Part shown: positions 25,015 through 33,376 of the stretch, in pieces
Layout: every line of letters begins with the position of its first letter
How positions within the stretch are numbered: position 1 is the stretch's first letter
NCBI RefSeq assembly: GCF_001518015.1
Contig: NZ_LPUY01000042.1
Span: 1-36,053 of the forward strand
Direction of reading: 5' to 3'
Length of the DNA stretch: 36,053 nucleotides
Source: Tritonibacter horizontis
Lineage (GTDB): Bacteria; Pseudomonadota; Alphaproteobacteria; Rhodobacterales; Rhodobacteraceae
The notes under the pieces: model-generated
Seen by the model: only the letters and a program-made list of their open reading frames with translations
Told to the model about the DNA's origin: nothing
Databases searched by the model: none
Position numbers and translations under genes: made by a program

Positions 25015-26346
25015 GTGCGACGCGGTTTGACACTGAAGATTCACGCGTTTCTCGAACGCCGTTTTCCCGAACGACGGGTTTTTCTGAAATCGGACAGCGA
25101 TACGCGGTTCATCCGGCTCAGCTCCGAAACCCAGATCCTTGCCGCGGTTGGAACGACGCTCTTTGTGTCCTGGGCCATTGTGGCCACCGCCATCGTGCTG
25201 ATGGACAGCATCGGCTCTGGTAATTTTCGCGATCAGGCCCGACGCGACCAGCAGGTCTATCAGGAGCGGCTGAATGCGCTCTCGCAGGAACGCGACCGCC
25301 GCGTCGAGGAGGCGCTGGCAGCCCAGGATCGCTTCAACGCCGCACTTGGGCAAATCTCGACCATGCAGTCCGAGCTTCTGGCGTCTGAAACCCGCAAACG
25401 GGAACTGGAAACCGGCATCGACGTGATCCAGTCGAACCTGCGCCAGACCATGAATGAACGCGAGATCCTGCGGCGCACGGTGCTGGACCTGCGCGAAAAA
25501 ACCGCACCCGACAGCCCCGAACAACTATTGGCGGCAACGGCGCCAGAGCAGCTTGATTTTCTGACCACCGCGCTGGCGGAAACCGCCGCAGAGCGCGACC
25601 AGATTCTGTCGGATGCCCGCTCCGCGCTGGCCGAACGGGACGATCTGGAACTGGAACTGCAACTGGCCGCACAGCGCAACGACCAGATCTTTCGCCAGCT
25701 CGAAGAGGCAATGGCGATCTCGGTCGAACCCCTGACCAAGATGTTCTCCAGCGCCGGCCTGCCGCCCGATCGCATCCTGGAACAGGTCCGCCGCGGCTAT
25801 AACGGCGAAGGCGGCCCGCTGGAGCCGCTGTCGCTCTCCACCCGTGGCACGCCGCCAACCCCGGACGAAGCGCGAGCCAATGGGCTTTTGCACCAGATGA
25901 GCCAGCTGAACCTCTATCGCATTGCCGCCGAACGCGCGCCGTTTTCAACACCGGTCAACCTCGGCCAGGTGCGTCAGTCCTCGGGATTTGGCTATCGTCG
26001 CGACCCCAAGACCGGCGGACGGCGGCTGCACAAGGGGTTTGATTTTGCAGGTGGAACCGGCACCGATATCTTTTCCACCGCCGATGGTGTGGTCACCCAT
26101 GCGGGTTGGCAATCCGGCTATGGCCGCCTTGTGACCATCCAACATGCCTTTGGAATTGAAACCAGATACGCCCATAACTCCAACATCCGCGTCAAGGTCG
26201 GTCAAAGGGTCTCGCGCGGGGATCACATTGCTGATATGGGTAGCACCGGACGGTCCACCGGGACCCACCTCCATTACGAGGTTCGGGTCAATGGCAAACC
26301 TGTAAACCCCATGATCTACATCAAGGCTGCGAGAAATGTTTTCTAA
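25015..26346 (+). CDS. Membrane-anchored M23 (LytM) peptidase with coiled coil
   Basis: A 443-residue murein hydrolase of the periplasm. One transmembrane helix (about 41-63) anchors a long coiled coil (75-235, rich in Glu/Arg/Leu/Gln). The C-terminal LytM domain (about 320-435) has the zinc ligands H339 and D343 (HKGFDF) and H420, with H418 and H387 completing the active site (THLHYE, YAHNSN). All catalytic residues are intact, so it should be an active endopeptidase rather than a degenerate EnvC-like activator. The start is GTG 25015, with AAGGA about 11 bases upstream; no ATG fits. It overlaps the bactofilin gene by 11 bases. Paired bactofilin/M23 proteins (BacA-LmdC type) shape cells in related alphaproteobacteria. 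Confidence 0.93.
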   Translation: MRRGLTLKIHAFLERRFPERRVFLKSDSDTRFIRLSSETQILAAVGTTLFVSWAIVATAIVLMDSIGSGNFRDQARRDQQVYQERLNALSQERDRRVEEALAAQDRFNAALGQISTMQSELLASETRKRELETGIDVIQSNLRQTMNEREILRRTVLDLREKTAPDSPEQLLAATAPEQLDFLTTALAETAAERDQILSDARSALAERDDLELELQLAAQRNDQIFRQLEEAMAISVEPLTKMFSSAGLPPDRILEQVRRGYNGEGGPLEPLSLSTRGTPPTPDEARANGLLHQMSQLNLYRIAAERAPFSTPVNLGQVRQSSGFGYRRDPKTGGRRLHKGFDFAGGTGTDIFSTADGVVTHAGWQSGYGRLVTIQHAFGIETRYAHNSNIRVKVGQRVSRGDHIADMGSTGRSTGTHLHYEVRVNGKPVNPMIYIKAARNVF

Positions 26347-26863
26347 GAGCAAAATCAACGAGCCCGGCCCCAAGCAAGCCGATATGACCCCGGCGACACC
26401 GGCTTCCACCCCGGCGCCCTCTTCGGCTTCCGGCAGCGCCACCTCCGGTGCCAGCGAGTATAAAAAGCCCGCCGCGCCCAAGGCAAAACCGCCAGCATCG
26501 CTGCTCAGCTCGGATCTGCACATCACCGGCAACATGAAGACCACCGGTGACATTCAGGTTGAAGGCACCGTCGAAGGCGACATTCGCGCCCATCTGCTGA
26601 CCATTGGCGAATCCGCGACCATCAAGGGCGAAGTGACCGCCGACGATGTGGTGATCAACGGCCGTATCGTGGGCCGGGTCCGGGGTCTCAAGGTGCGCCT
26701 GACCTCGACCGCGCGGGTCGAGGGCGACATCATCCACAAAACGATTGCGATCGAGAGTGGCGCCCATTTCGAAGGCTCCGTGCAGCGTCAGGACGACCCG
26801 CTGAGCCCCGGCAAGGCCGCCCCCAAGGCGCAACAGCCCATCCCGGCAAAGGCCGAAGGCTAA
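26336..26863 (+). CDS. Bactofilin (polymer-forming cytoskeletal protein)
   Basis: A 175-residue bactofilin. A disordered, Pro/Ala/Ser-rich N-terminus (1-48) leads into the beta-helical core (about 50-150), with repeated turns such as DLHITGNMKTTGDIQVEGTVEGDIRA, LTIGESATIKGEVTADDVVINGRIVGRVRG and KVRLTSTARVEGDIIHKTIAIESGAHFEG. The tail is again Pro/Lys/Ala rich. Bactofilins polymerise without nucleotide and recruit cell-wall enzymes at curved or growing membrane. The ATG lies inside the end of the M23 peptidase gene (11-base overlap), strong evidence that the two form one functional unit. Confidence 0.95.
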   Translation: MFSKSKINEPGPKQADMTPATPASTPAPSSASGSATSGASEYKKPAAPKAKPPASLLSSDLHITGNMKTTGDIQVEGTVEGDIRAHLLTIGESATIKGEVTADDVVINGRIVGRVRGLKVRLTSTARVEGDIIHKTIAIESGAHFEGSVQRQDDPLSPGKAAPKAQQPIPAKAEG

Positions 26864-26910
26864 CGCCAGACCACCTGGGCGCATTTGCCCAGTCCGTCAT
26901 TGTCATGACC

Positions 26911-26943
26911 AACAGCGCCGGGGGCAAATCCTCCGGCGTTGTT
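26911..26943 (+). terminator. Possible terminator after bactofilin
   Basis: Arms AACAGCGCCGG and CCGGCGTTGTT (11 bp with one G-T pair) flank an 11-base loop, 48 bases past the bactofilin stop codon. There is no clean T-run beyond the TTGTTGCATT end, so strength is doubtful. It falls just before the RTX frame. Confidence 0.4.
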
Positions 26944-26959
26944 GCATTGACTCGTCAGT

Positions 26960-27931
26960 TTGGGGAATTCACGTTCCACTTGGGCAGGCAATAAAAAGAA
27001 ATTTCAAATTTCTGCTAAAACAGGCTTCATCTTTGTAAAAATTGTCAACACTCTGGAAACAGAGACTGGCATCGATTTTCTGGATCTGACGGATTACTTT
27101 TCAAACCCGAATTTGGTTTCCCGCACCGATACAAAAATCGTGATTTCCGGAACCGGTGGATTTATCGCCGAATATAGCGGGAAGAATCTCAGTCTCTCGA
27201 GCTGGCTTTGGTCCATTGAATCAATTGAATATCGACGCTACGGGGACACCGTTTTTACCTTGGATGGGTTTGATCTGTCTTGGAGCACGATTTCTTCCGG
27301 AAACTTGTTCAACCTGCAGTCCATGTCAGGAAATGACTATGTCTTTTCGGATTATTCCGGTGGCGACCGTTGGAACCTCTACGGCGGCAATGACACGATC
27401 GAGCTTGGCGCAGGGGATGACACCGTCGATGGCGGATCCGGGTCGGACAGACTTTACGGCAGCGACGGCGACGACAGCCTGATCGGCTCCCGCGGTCAGG
27501 ATCACTTGTATGGGCGGGACGGCGATGACCAGCTGTTTGGCAGCGCCGGGCGGGATAAACTCTGGGGCGGCGATGGACAGGACCAGCTTGACGGTGGCGC
27601 AAACAACGACCTGCTGATCGGCAAACTCGGCCAGGACACGCTGAACGGCGGCAGTCGAATCGATACCTTGATCGGGGATCGCGGAACGGACGCGCTGACA
27701 GGTGGCAGAGGCGCCGATGTCTTTGTCTTTGACGGCCAGAGCGACCGCGACCGGGTTTACGATTTCAAAGTTGGAACCGACCGCGTCGAACTCAGGGGAG
27801 ATTTCAGTTTCTCCGATCTTGATTTCAACGACGTGCGGCGCGGCACCTGGGTGGAGTTCCAAGACAGTCGCATATTGTTTTACGATGTCGAGGCTGCGGA
27901 CCTTCAGGATACAGATAACTTTCTGTTCTAA
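26960..27931 (+). CDS. Orphan RTX calcium-binding secreted protein
   Basis: About 323 residues. Residues 15-135 form an unknown beta-rich domain (ISAKTGFIFVKIVNTL...). Residues 140-257 carry about a dozen degenerate RTX nonapeptides of the GGxGxDxLx type (GGNDTIELGAGDDTVDGG, GGDGQDQLDGG), which bind calcium outside the cell. The C-terminus ends in a beta domain and DNFLF, an acid-plus-hydrophobic end typical of type I secretion signals. No signal peptide and no type I transporter genes are nearby. The frame begins with TTG 26960 with no clear ribosome site, and no in-frame ATG lies near the N-terminus, so the start is uncertain or decayed. Its first 350 bases are visibly richer in A+T than the neighbours, suggesting transfer. 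Confidence 0.78.
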   Translation: MGNSRSTWAGNKKKFQISAKTGFIFVKIVNTLETETGIDFLDLTDYFSNPNLVSRTDTKIVISGTGGFIAEYSGKNLSLSSWLWSIESIEYRRYGDTVFTLDGFDLSWSTISSGNLFNLQSMSGNDYVFSDYSGGDRWNLYGGNDTIELGAGDDTVDGGSGSDRLYGSDGDDSLIGSRGQDHLYGRDGDDQLFGSAGRDKLWGGDGQDQLDGGANNDLLIGKLGQDTLNGGSRIDTLIGDRGTDALTGGRGADVFVFDGQSDRDRVYDFKVGTDRVELRGDFSFSDLDFNDVRRGTWVEFQDSRILFYDVEAADLQDTDNFLF

Positions 27932-28024
27932 ACAGGCATCGCGGCGCCCGAGCCCTTCAGCGTCAAATCTGCGGCCCTTTGACTGGGCATCTCACCAGAT
28001 GATCGCGCCGCGTGACAACAGACC

Positions 28025-28055
28025 AAAAAAATGGCCGCTCGGAAGCGGCCATTTC
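28025..28055 (-). terminator. Intrinsic terminator of the cyclophilin operon
   Basis: On the minus strand, a perfect 9-bp stem ATGGCCGCT/AGCGGCCAT with a 4-base loop is followed by seven T. It lies just downstream of the periplasmic cyclophilin stop codon and also faces the RTX gene. Confidence 0.9.
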
Positions 28056-28078
28056 AGAGATTGTCAGAAGATGACGGT

Positions 28079-28627
28079 TTAGTCCGTCACGGTGACCTTG
28101 GTCATCACATCCGGCGTGCCGCTGATGGCACCGGACCGCGCCTCGCCGCGTTTGATCGCGTCCACCACATCCATGCCGCCGGTTACCCGGCCAACAACGG
28201 TATATTGCCCGTTCAGGAAATACCCCGGCTCGAACATGATGAAGAATTGCGAATTGGCGCTGTTGGGGTTCTGCGACCGCGCCATGCCGACCACGCCGCG
28301 TTCAAACGGCAGGTCAGAGAATTCCGCAGGCAGGTCCGGACGTCGCGAACCACCGGTGCCCGCCGCCCGTATGTTTTCCCCAAGACGGCCAAACTGCACA
28401 TCTCCGGTCTGCGCCATGAACCCGTCGATGACCCGGTGGAACACCACACCATCATAGGCACCCTCGGCGGCCAGCTCGGTGATCTGGGTCACGTGTTGCG
28501 GGGCGACGTCTTCCAGCAGGTCGATCACGACCGTGCCATTGGCCTCGCCCTCGATCTGGATTTCCAGACCGGAGGCAAAGGCCGGCCCGGCGGCCAGCAC
28601 AGCCAGCAGGCTCAGCGATTTATACAT
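28079..28627 (-). CDS. Periplasmic peptidyl-prolyl cis-trans isomerase (cyclophilin type)
   Basis: A 182-residue cyclophilin with a Sec signal peptide (MYKSLSLLAVLAAGPAFA, cut before SGLEIQIEG). The catalytic core is present: VVFHRVIDGFMAQTGDVQ (active-site Arg in FHRV and Gln in AQTGD) and NPNSANSQFFIMFEP. It catalyses proline isomerisation during folding of exported proteins. ATG 28627 has AAGG 9 bases upstream and lies inside the end of the preceding cyclophilin gene, giving an 8-base overlap. The two cyclophilins share the motif order and probably arose by duplication, one copy acquiring an export signal. Confidence 0.94.
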   Translation of the reverse strand: MYKSLSLLAVLAAGPAFASGLEIQIEGEANGTVVIDLLEDVAPQHVTQITELAAEGAYDGVVFHRVIDGFMAQTGDVQFGRLGENIRAAGTGGSRRPDLPAEFSDLPFERGVVGMARSQNPNSANSQFFIMFEPGYFLNGQYTVVGRVTGGMDVVDAIKRGEARSGAISGTPDVMTKVTVTD

Positions 28628-29126
28628 CTGCGGCAACCTTGACCGAGATCATCCGGTCCGGCGCCGCTGGCGGCTCGCCCCGGGTGATCGCGTCCACATG
28701 TTCCATGCCTTCGATCACGCGGCCATAGACCGTGTATTGACCGTTGAGAAAGTTGTTGTCCTTGAAGTTGATGAAGAACTGCGAATTGGCGGAGTTCGGA
28801 TTGGCCGAGCGTGCCGCCCCCAGCGTGCCCCGGTCATGCGGCAGCTTGGAAAATTCTGCCGGCAGATCCGGCAGGTCGGAGCCCCCGGTGCCCGCGCGGC
28901 CCAGGTTGAACCCGTCTTCCATGTCGCCGTGCTCCACGTCGCCGGTCTGCGCCATGAAGCCGTCGATCACCCGGTGAAAGGCCACGTTGTCATAGGCGCC
29001 CGCGCGCGCCAGTTCCTTCATGCGCTCTGCGTGCTTCGGTGCCACATCTGCCAAAAGCTCGATGACGACATTGCCGTCCTTCAGCTCCATGATGATGGTG
29101 TTTTCGGGATCCTTGATCTCGGCCAT
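28620..29126 (-). CDS. Cytoplasmic peptidyl-prolyl cis-trans isomerase (cyclophilin type)
   Basis: A 168-residue cyclophilin without a signal peptide (MAEIKDPENTIIMELKDGNVVIELLADVAPKHAERMKEL). The active-site segments are NVAFHRVIDGFMAQTGDVEHGD and NPNSANSQFFINFKDNNFLNGQYTVYGRVIEGMEHVD. It is close to E. coli PpiB in length. AGGAGGG before ATG 29126 is a strong ribosome site. It is the first gene of a two-cyclophilin operon ending in the terminator at 28025, and is divergent from pgk across 211 bases. Confidence 0.95.
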   Translation of the reverse strand: MAEIKDPENTIIMELKDGNVVIELLADVAPKHAERMKELARAGAYDNVAFHRVIDGFMAQTGDVEHGDMEDGFNLGRAGTGGSDLPDLPAEFSKLPHDRGTLGAARSANPNSANSQFFINFKDNNFLNGQYTVYGRVIEGMEHVDAITRGEPPAAPDRMISVKVAADV

Positions 29127-29337
29127 GAGGCCCTCCTGTCTTTTCAGTATTGGCCGAATACCTAAGGCCCATCCCCGCGCTTGCCAAGGGAACAATGTGG
29201 CGATCCAGGCCTCCCTGCAGCGGAGCATTGACGAATGGCGCAAAACACGGGACACCCTGAGGGGAATTTTCTGCACCCGCAGCCGGGCGGCGCCCCGGAC
29301 CGCGTGCTGACATCGTATTGCAACAGAGGAGCCACCG

Positions 29338-30528
29338 ATGGGCTGGAAAACACTCGACGACATGGATCTGGCAGGCAAGACCGTATTGACCCGGGTTGAT
29401 ATCAACGTCCCCATGGACAAGGGCGCCGTCACCGACGACACCCGGATCCGCCGCCTGATCCCGACCCTGTCGGATTTGCTGGCCAAGGGAGCGAAACCGG
29501 TGCTGCTGGCCCATTTCGGACGTCCCAAGGGGCAGCGCGTCGCCGAGATGTCCCTACAACCATTGGTGCCTGCGCTGGAGACCGCCTTTGGCGCGGCGGT
29601 GGTTTTTGTGGCCGACTGTCGCGGTCCCGCCGCCGAGGCCGCCGTGGCCGCGCTGGCGCCAGGGCAGATCCTGCTGTTGGAAAACACCCGCTTTTATCCT
29701 GGCGAAGAGGCCAACGATGAGGCGCTCGCGCAGGATATGGCCAGGCTGGGTGACATTTACTGCAACGACGCCTTTTCCGCCGCCCACCGCGCCCATGCCT
29801 CGACCGAGGCGCTGGCGCGCCTGCTGCCGGCCTGTGCCGGCCGCCTGATGGAAGCGGAACTGAAGGCGCTGGAGGCCGCCCTGGCGACGCCGCAGCGCCC
29901 GGTCACCGCTGTGGTTGGCGGTGCCAAGGTCTCGTCCAAGCTGGATCTGCTGGGCAATCTTGTCACCAAGGTCGATACCCTGGTCATCGGTGGCGGCATG
30001 GCCAATACCTTTCTGGCGGCTCAGGGCATCGACGTGGGCAAATCGCTGTGCGAACATGACATGACCGCCACCGCGCGCGAGATTTTGACCGGCGCGGCCG
30101 AGGCCGGCTGCACCATTCTGCTGCCCTCTGACGTGGTTGTTGCGCGCGAATTCAAGGCCGGTGCGGCCCATGAAACTGTCGCCGCGACCGCCTGCCCGCC
30201 GGACGCGATGATCCTCGACGCCGGCCCGGCCTCGGTCGCGGCCATCGCGGCGACGCTGGCGGACACCCGGACCCTGATCTGGAACGGCCCGCTGGGCGCC
30301 TTCGAGATCGCGCCCTTTGACACCGCCACCAATGCAGCCGCGCAGAAAGCCGCCGAACTGACGGCAGCGGGCGGGTTGATTTCCGTTGCTGGTGGCGGCG
30401 ACACGGTGGCAGCGCTGAACCAGGCCGGCGCGGCCGAGGCATTCACCTATATCTCCACCGCAGGCGGTGCTTTCCTTGAATGGATGGAAGGTAAGGTCCT
30501 GCCCGGCGTGGCTGCGCTCGACCAATAA
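29338..30528 (+). CDS. pgk: Phosphoglycerate kinase
   Basis: A 396-residue glycolytic/gluconeogenic enzyme that transfers phosphate between 1,3-bisphosphoglycerate and ADP. The N-terminal substrate domain has [16 protein letters not shown] and [12 protein letters not shown]. The C-terminal nucleotide domain has [23 protein letters not shown] and [14 protein letters not shown], followed by [16 protein letters not shown]. The length is normal. GAGGA 7-8 bases before ATG 29338 gives the start. gap, fba and tpi are not adjacent, so this is a stand-alone pgk, ended by a strong terminator at 30587. Confidence 0.97.
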   Translation: MGWKTLDDMDLAGKTVLTRVDINVPMDKGAVTDDTRIRRLIPTLSDLLAKGAKPVLLAHFGRPKGQRVAEMSLQPLVPALETAFGAAVVFVADCRGPAAEAAVAALAPGQILLLENTRFYPGEEANDEALAQDMARLGDIYCNDAFSAAHRAHASTEALARLLPACAGRLMEAELKALEAALATPQRPVTAVVGGAKVSSKLDLLGNLVTKVDTLVIGGGMANTFLAAQGIDVGKSLCEHDMTATAREILTGAAEAGCTILLPSDVVVAREFKAGAAHETVAATACPPDAMILDAGPASVAAIAATLADTRTLIWNGPLGAFEIAPFDTATNAAAQKAAELTAAGGLISVAGGGDTVAALNQAGAAEAFTYISTAGGAFLEWMEGKVLPGVAALDQ

Positions 30529-30586
30529 ACGATCATCAAGCGGAAAATTTTCCATAAAAAGAGATGCGTTACCACGCATAAGACAA

Positions 30587-30622
30587 ACAAGGTGGCGCAG
30601 CCAGCCTGCGACACCTTGTTTT
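30587..30622 (+). terminator. Intrinsic terminator after pgk
   Basis: A 14-bp stem with one mismatch (ACAAGGTGGCGCAG against CTGCGACACCTTGT) and a 5-base loop ends in TTT, 58 bases past the pgk stop. GGAAAATTTTCC (30542-30553) just before it is a perfect 12-base palindrome. Confidence 0.8.
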
Positions 30623-30727
30623 GAAGTTTCAAAATATCTGCATCGGTGGATCTGTGCCGATCGCTGCCGGGTGTCGTGGCGCTGACAACGGTTTCTTTAC
30701 CTGCCATGCCGTAGAATTGGGCAAGTC

Positions 30728-30743
30728 TGCAACGCGTGTTGCA
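30728..30743. promoter_or_regulatory. Inverted repeat upstream of the chemoreceptor gene
   Basis: TGCAAC-GCGT-GTTGCA forms perfect 6-bp arms 28 bases before the ATG of the chemoreceptor, within the expected promoter or 5' leader. The binding factor is unknown. Confidence 0.35.
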
Positions 30744-30771
30744 TGCACTCCGAACTTGTCAGGTAATTCAT

Positions 30772-32544
30772 ATGCGCAACTTTTCTCTTCGTACCCAGGT
30801 CCTTATGTTTGCAGGCGCCTTTATCCTTATGCTTGCAACCATTTCCGCGATCGCCTGGGTCAATAACAAACAACTGACGGATGCGATTTACCTCTCCCGA
30901 CTCAGCAACGCCCAACTCAAAAGCCTTGATGACATCAAGGAAGACATCGAACAGGGTCTCGGCGACCTGCTGTCCTACGCAGTGGGCGTTCCCGACGGGC
31001 TTGATCGTCTGCGCGGCAACCTTGAAGAAGTGCGCAGTGAAATCGCTCTGGCTGACGACCGGTTCATCAACGTGAAAATCGCCAGCGCGCGCAATGAGGC
31101 GGCGCATGAAACACTCACCGGCCTGTCCGGCAACCTCGACCGTCTCGATGTCGAAATCAACACGCTTGAAGCCGCCGCGGCAGACAGCCAGCGCGCCCTG
31201 ATCTTTGACTCTGTGATCCCAAAGATTGCCGAGGTCCGCGATGCGGTGGATGGCCTGCAAGACGCCATTGGCGCCCGCAATGTCGAGGCGCTCGCCTATG
31301 TCGACCGCAAGATCGAAACCAGCCAGATCACCCAGATCGCCAGCAGCTCCATCGCGGCGCTGATCGCGGTGGCCGTGGGGCTGTTCTTTGCCCGTCAGCT
31401 CAGCGCGCCGATGGCCCGCACGGTGGAAACCATCCAGGCCCTGTCGGACAAGGATTACACCCGCGAAAACACCGATGTCGGTCGCAAGGACGAACTGGGC
31501 ATCATTGCCCGCAACCTTCAGGAGCTCGGCGGCCGCCTGGCCGAGGCCGATGCCATCGAACAGCGGATGCGGGAAGAAAACGACCGCAGAGGCGAGCTGT
31601 TCGATACCCTCGGCAATGCCATGAGCAGCCTCAAAGGCGGCGATCTGAACCAGGAAATCCCGCCCTCGGACTGGGCCGACCTCGGCACCGGCTATACGAC
31701 GCTGTGTTCGGATTTCAACGATCTCTCCAGCTCGTTGGCCGACCTTGTCACCCAGCTCAACCAGAGCTCGGATGTGGTCGAACAGAACGCACGCGAAATG
31801 GAACGGATGTCAGACCAGATGTCCCAGCGCGCCGAAACACAGGCGGCCACACTCGAAGAATCCGCCGCCGCGCTTGAACAGATGTCGGCCAGCGTCCAAT
31901 CCAGCGCCGAACAGGCACAGGCGGCCGATCGCGAGGTCGAAGAAGGGCGCCGCCGGGCGGAACAGGGCGGCCAGGTGATGGCACAGGCCCGCGAGGCCAT
32001 GACCTCGATCGCCAATTACTCCGAACAGATCAGCCAGATCATCACCTCTATCGACGACATCGCGTTTCAGACCAGCCTGCTGGCGCTGAATGCCGGGGTT
32101 GAGGCCGCGCGCGCGGGTGAGGCCGGTCGTGGCTTTGCCGTCGTCGCCTCCGAGGTGCGCGGGCTGGCGCTCAAAGCGGCCAAATCGGCCAGTGAAATCA
32201 AACAACTGGTCGCCGACAGCTCCAGCCAGGTGCATGAGGGCGAACGGCTGGTGGAGGCCACTGCCGAAACCCTGACCCAGATCGTCGAGAGCGTCACCAA
32301 TGTGTCCGGCATGGTCTCCGCCATTGCCAGCTCGGCCGGCGAACAGGCCTCGGGCATCAAGGAAATCAACATCGGCGTCGCCCAACTCGATACCGTCACC
32401 CAGGAAAATGCCGCCATGGTGCAGGAAACCTATTCCGCCAGCCAGGAAATGCGCACGCAGGCCAGCCGCCTTGCGGAACTGTTGCAAAGCTTCGTCGGCC
32501 ACAAGGCCAGCGATGTGGCGCAGGATCCAAAAGCCGCCGCCTGA
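30772..32544 (+). CDS. Methyl-accepting chemotaxis protein
   Basis: A 590-residue inner-membrane chemoreceptor. TM1 (11-30) and TM2 (188-208) bracket a helical periplasmic sensor of about 155 residues (helical-bundle type). A first HAMP (208-262) and a second HAMP-like segment (about 280-330) follow, then the kinase-control hairpin. Its tip is at about 426-465 ([40 protein letters not shown]). Glu/Gln-rich methylation helices flank the tip. No CheR-binding pentapeptide is at the C-terminus, which ends DPKAAA. The start ATG 30772 has AGG 9 bases upstream. No che genes are adjacent; the ligand is unknown. Confidence 0.95.
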   Translation: MRNFSLRTQVLMFAGAFILMLATISAIAWVNNKQLTDAIYLSRLSNAQLKSLDDIKEDIEQGLGDLLSYAVGVPDGLDRLRGNLEEVRSEIALADDRFINVKIASARNEAAHETLTGLSGNLDRLDVEINTLEAAAADSQRALIFDSVIPKIAEVRDAVDGLQDAIGARNVEALAYVDRKIETSQITQIASSSIAALIAVAVGLFFARQLSAPMARTVETIQALSDKDYTRENTDVGRKDELGIIARNLQELGGRLAEADAIEQRMREENDRRGELFDTLGNAMSSLKGGDLNQEIPPSDWADLGTGYTTLCSDFNDLSSSLADLVTQLNQSSDVVEQNAREMERMSDQMSQRAETQAATLEESAAALEQMSASVQSSAEQAQAADREVEEGRRRAEQGGQVMAQAREAMTSIANYSEQISQIITSIDDIAFQTSLLALNAGVEAARAGEAGRGFAVVASEVRGLALKAAKSASEIKQLVADSSSQVHEGERLVEATAETLTQIVESVTNVSGMVSAIASSAGEQASGIKEINIGVAQLDTVTQENAAMVQETYSASQEMRTQASRLAELLQSFVGHKASDVAQDPKAAA

Positions 32545-32891
32545 TCCCCGGCCCCACCCCGCCGCAAGGTGCGACGGGGACCGACGGTCGCGGGCTCCTG
32601 TTCCTGACGCAGGTGCCCCTCACATCGACAGACACAGGTCTTACTCCCCCGGATCCTTACAAGGTCCGGGGGAATTCTGTTTGTCCCGGACGCTCTGGCC
32701 GCCACCGCCGCCATGAAACCACGCCCGGCCCCAGTCGGCCCCTCCGCATCGACAAAACGCCACGCGATCAAACTTCTGCAACCTATGACCATTTTGGGGA
32801 TTCACAGGCCGATTCGCATGTGACATAACAGGGGCAGACGCGGGGCAAACCGGCGCAACACACCATTGAGCACTTCATACAGGCAACCGAC
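32545..32891. other. 347-base gene-free region between the chemoreceptor and the FtsB-like gene
   Basis: It contains an imperfect hairpin CCCCGCCGCA-AGG-TGCGACGGGG (32557-32579) right after the chemoreceptor stop, the intrinsic terminator at 32646-32682, and then about 200 bases with no recognisable element. That stretch presumably holds the promoter of the FtsB-like gene. Confidence 0.5.
32646..32682 (+). terminator. Intrinsic terminator after the chemoreceptor gene
   Basis: CCCCCGGATCC pairs with GGTCCGGGGG, with one bulged base, around TTACAA, followed by AATTCTGTTT. It lies about 100 bases past the stop codon, behind another GC hairpin. Confidence 0.7.
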
Positions 32892-33191
32892 GTGACCCGA
32901 AATTCCACGCCCTCCCTGGGCAGCCTCCTGTTCTTCGCTGCGGCGTTCCTTCTGAGCGCCTATTTTACCTTTGCAGCGGTCCAGGGTGATTTCGGACTGT
33001 TCCGACGTGTCGAGATCCAGGCCGAAGCGGAAACGCTGAGTGCGGATCTCGACCGTTTGGAACAGGACATCGTGCGGATGGAAAACCTCACCCAGCGCCT
33101 GTCGGACGACTATCTCGATCTTGACCTGCTGGACGAGCAGGCACGCTCGGTCCTGGGACTGGCGCGACCGGACGAGATTATCGTCGACTAA
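32892..33191 (+). CDS. Septum formation initiator family protein (FtsB/DivIC-like)
   Basis: A 99-residue bitopic membrane protein. The short cytoplasmic N-terminus (MTRNSTPS) is followed by one transmembrane helix (about 10-30, LLFFAAAFLLSAYFTFAAV), a periplasmic coiled coil (about 38-75) and the conserved C-terminal end DLLDEQARSVLGLARPDEIIV of the FtsB/DivIC family. It is expected to join the FtsQ-FtsL divisome subcomplex. The start is GTG 32892, with AGG about 9 bases before. It lies 185 bases upstream of pdhA on the same strand, a neighbourhood I associate with alphaproteobacteria. Confidence 0.9.
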   Translation: MTRNSTPSLGSLLFFAAAFLLSAYFTFAAVQGDFGLFRRVEIQAEAETLSADLDRLEQDIVRMENLTQRLSDDYLDLDLLDEQARSVLGLARPDEIIVD

Positions 33192-33321
33192 CCCCCGCCA
33201 TTGGCGCCGCCCGCTGCGGCTCTGCAGCCCCTATGCATTTGATCCACTGCACGAATTTCCAGCGGAATAAAGCCGTTTGAAACCTTGCGTCACATTATCC
33301 CTCGCATGACGGCGCAAAATG

Positions 33322-33362
33322 CACTAAGAGATAGTTTAGTGTTAAACTACCTAAGCTTTAGG
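33322..33362. promoter_or_regulatory. Cluster of AT-rich inverted repeats before pdhA
   Basis: TAGTTTA-GTGT-TAAACTA (7-bp perfect arms, 33332-33349) overlaps CACTAA...TTAGTG (33322-33341) and is followed by CCTAA-GCT-TTAGG (33350-33362), ending 14 bases before the pdhA ATG. In a GC-rich genome this is a likely operator/promoter for the pdh operon; the regulator is unknown. Confidence 0.55.
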
Positions 33363-33376
33363 GGGAGCTTGCTGAC

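Noticed and set aside
26864-28078. A type I secretion operon around the RTX gene
   Set aside because: No ABC transporter or membrane-fusion gene is present on either side; neighbours are bactofilin and cyclophilins.
30715-30740. A sigma-54 type promoter (GG-N10-GC) before the chemoreceptor gene
   Set aside because: The GG and GC elements present are 7 bases apart, not 10, and the flanking consensus is poor.
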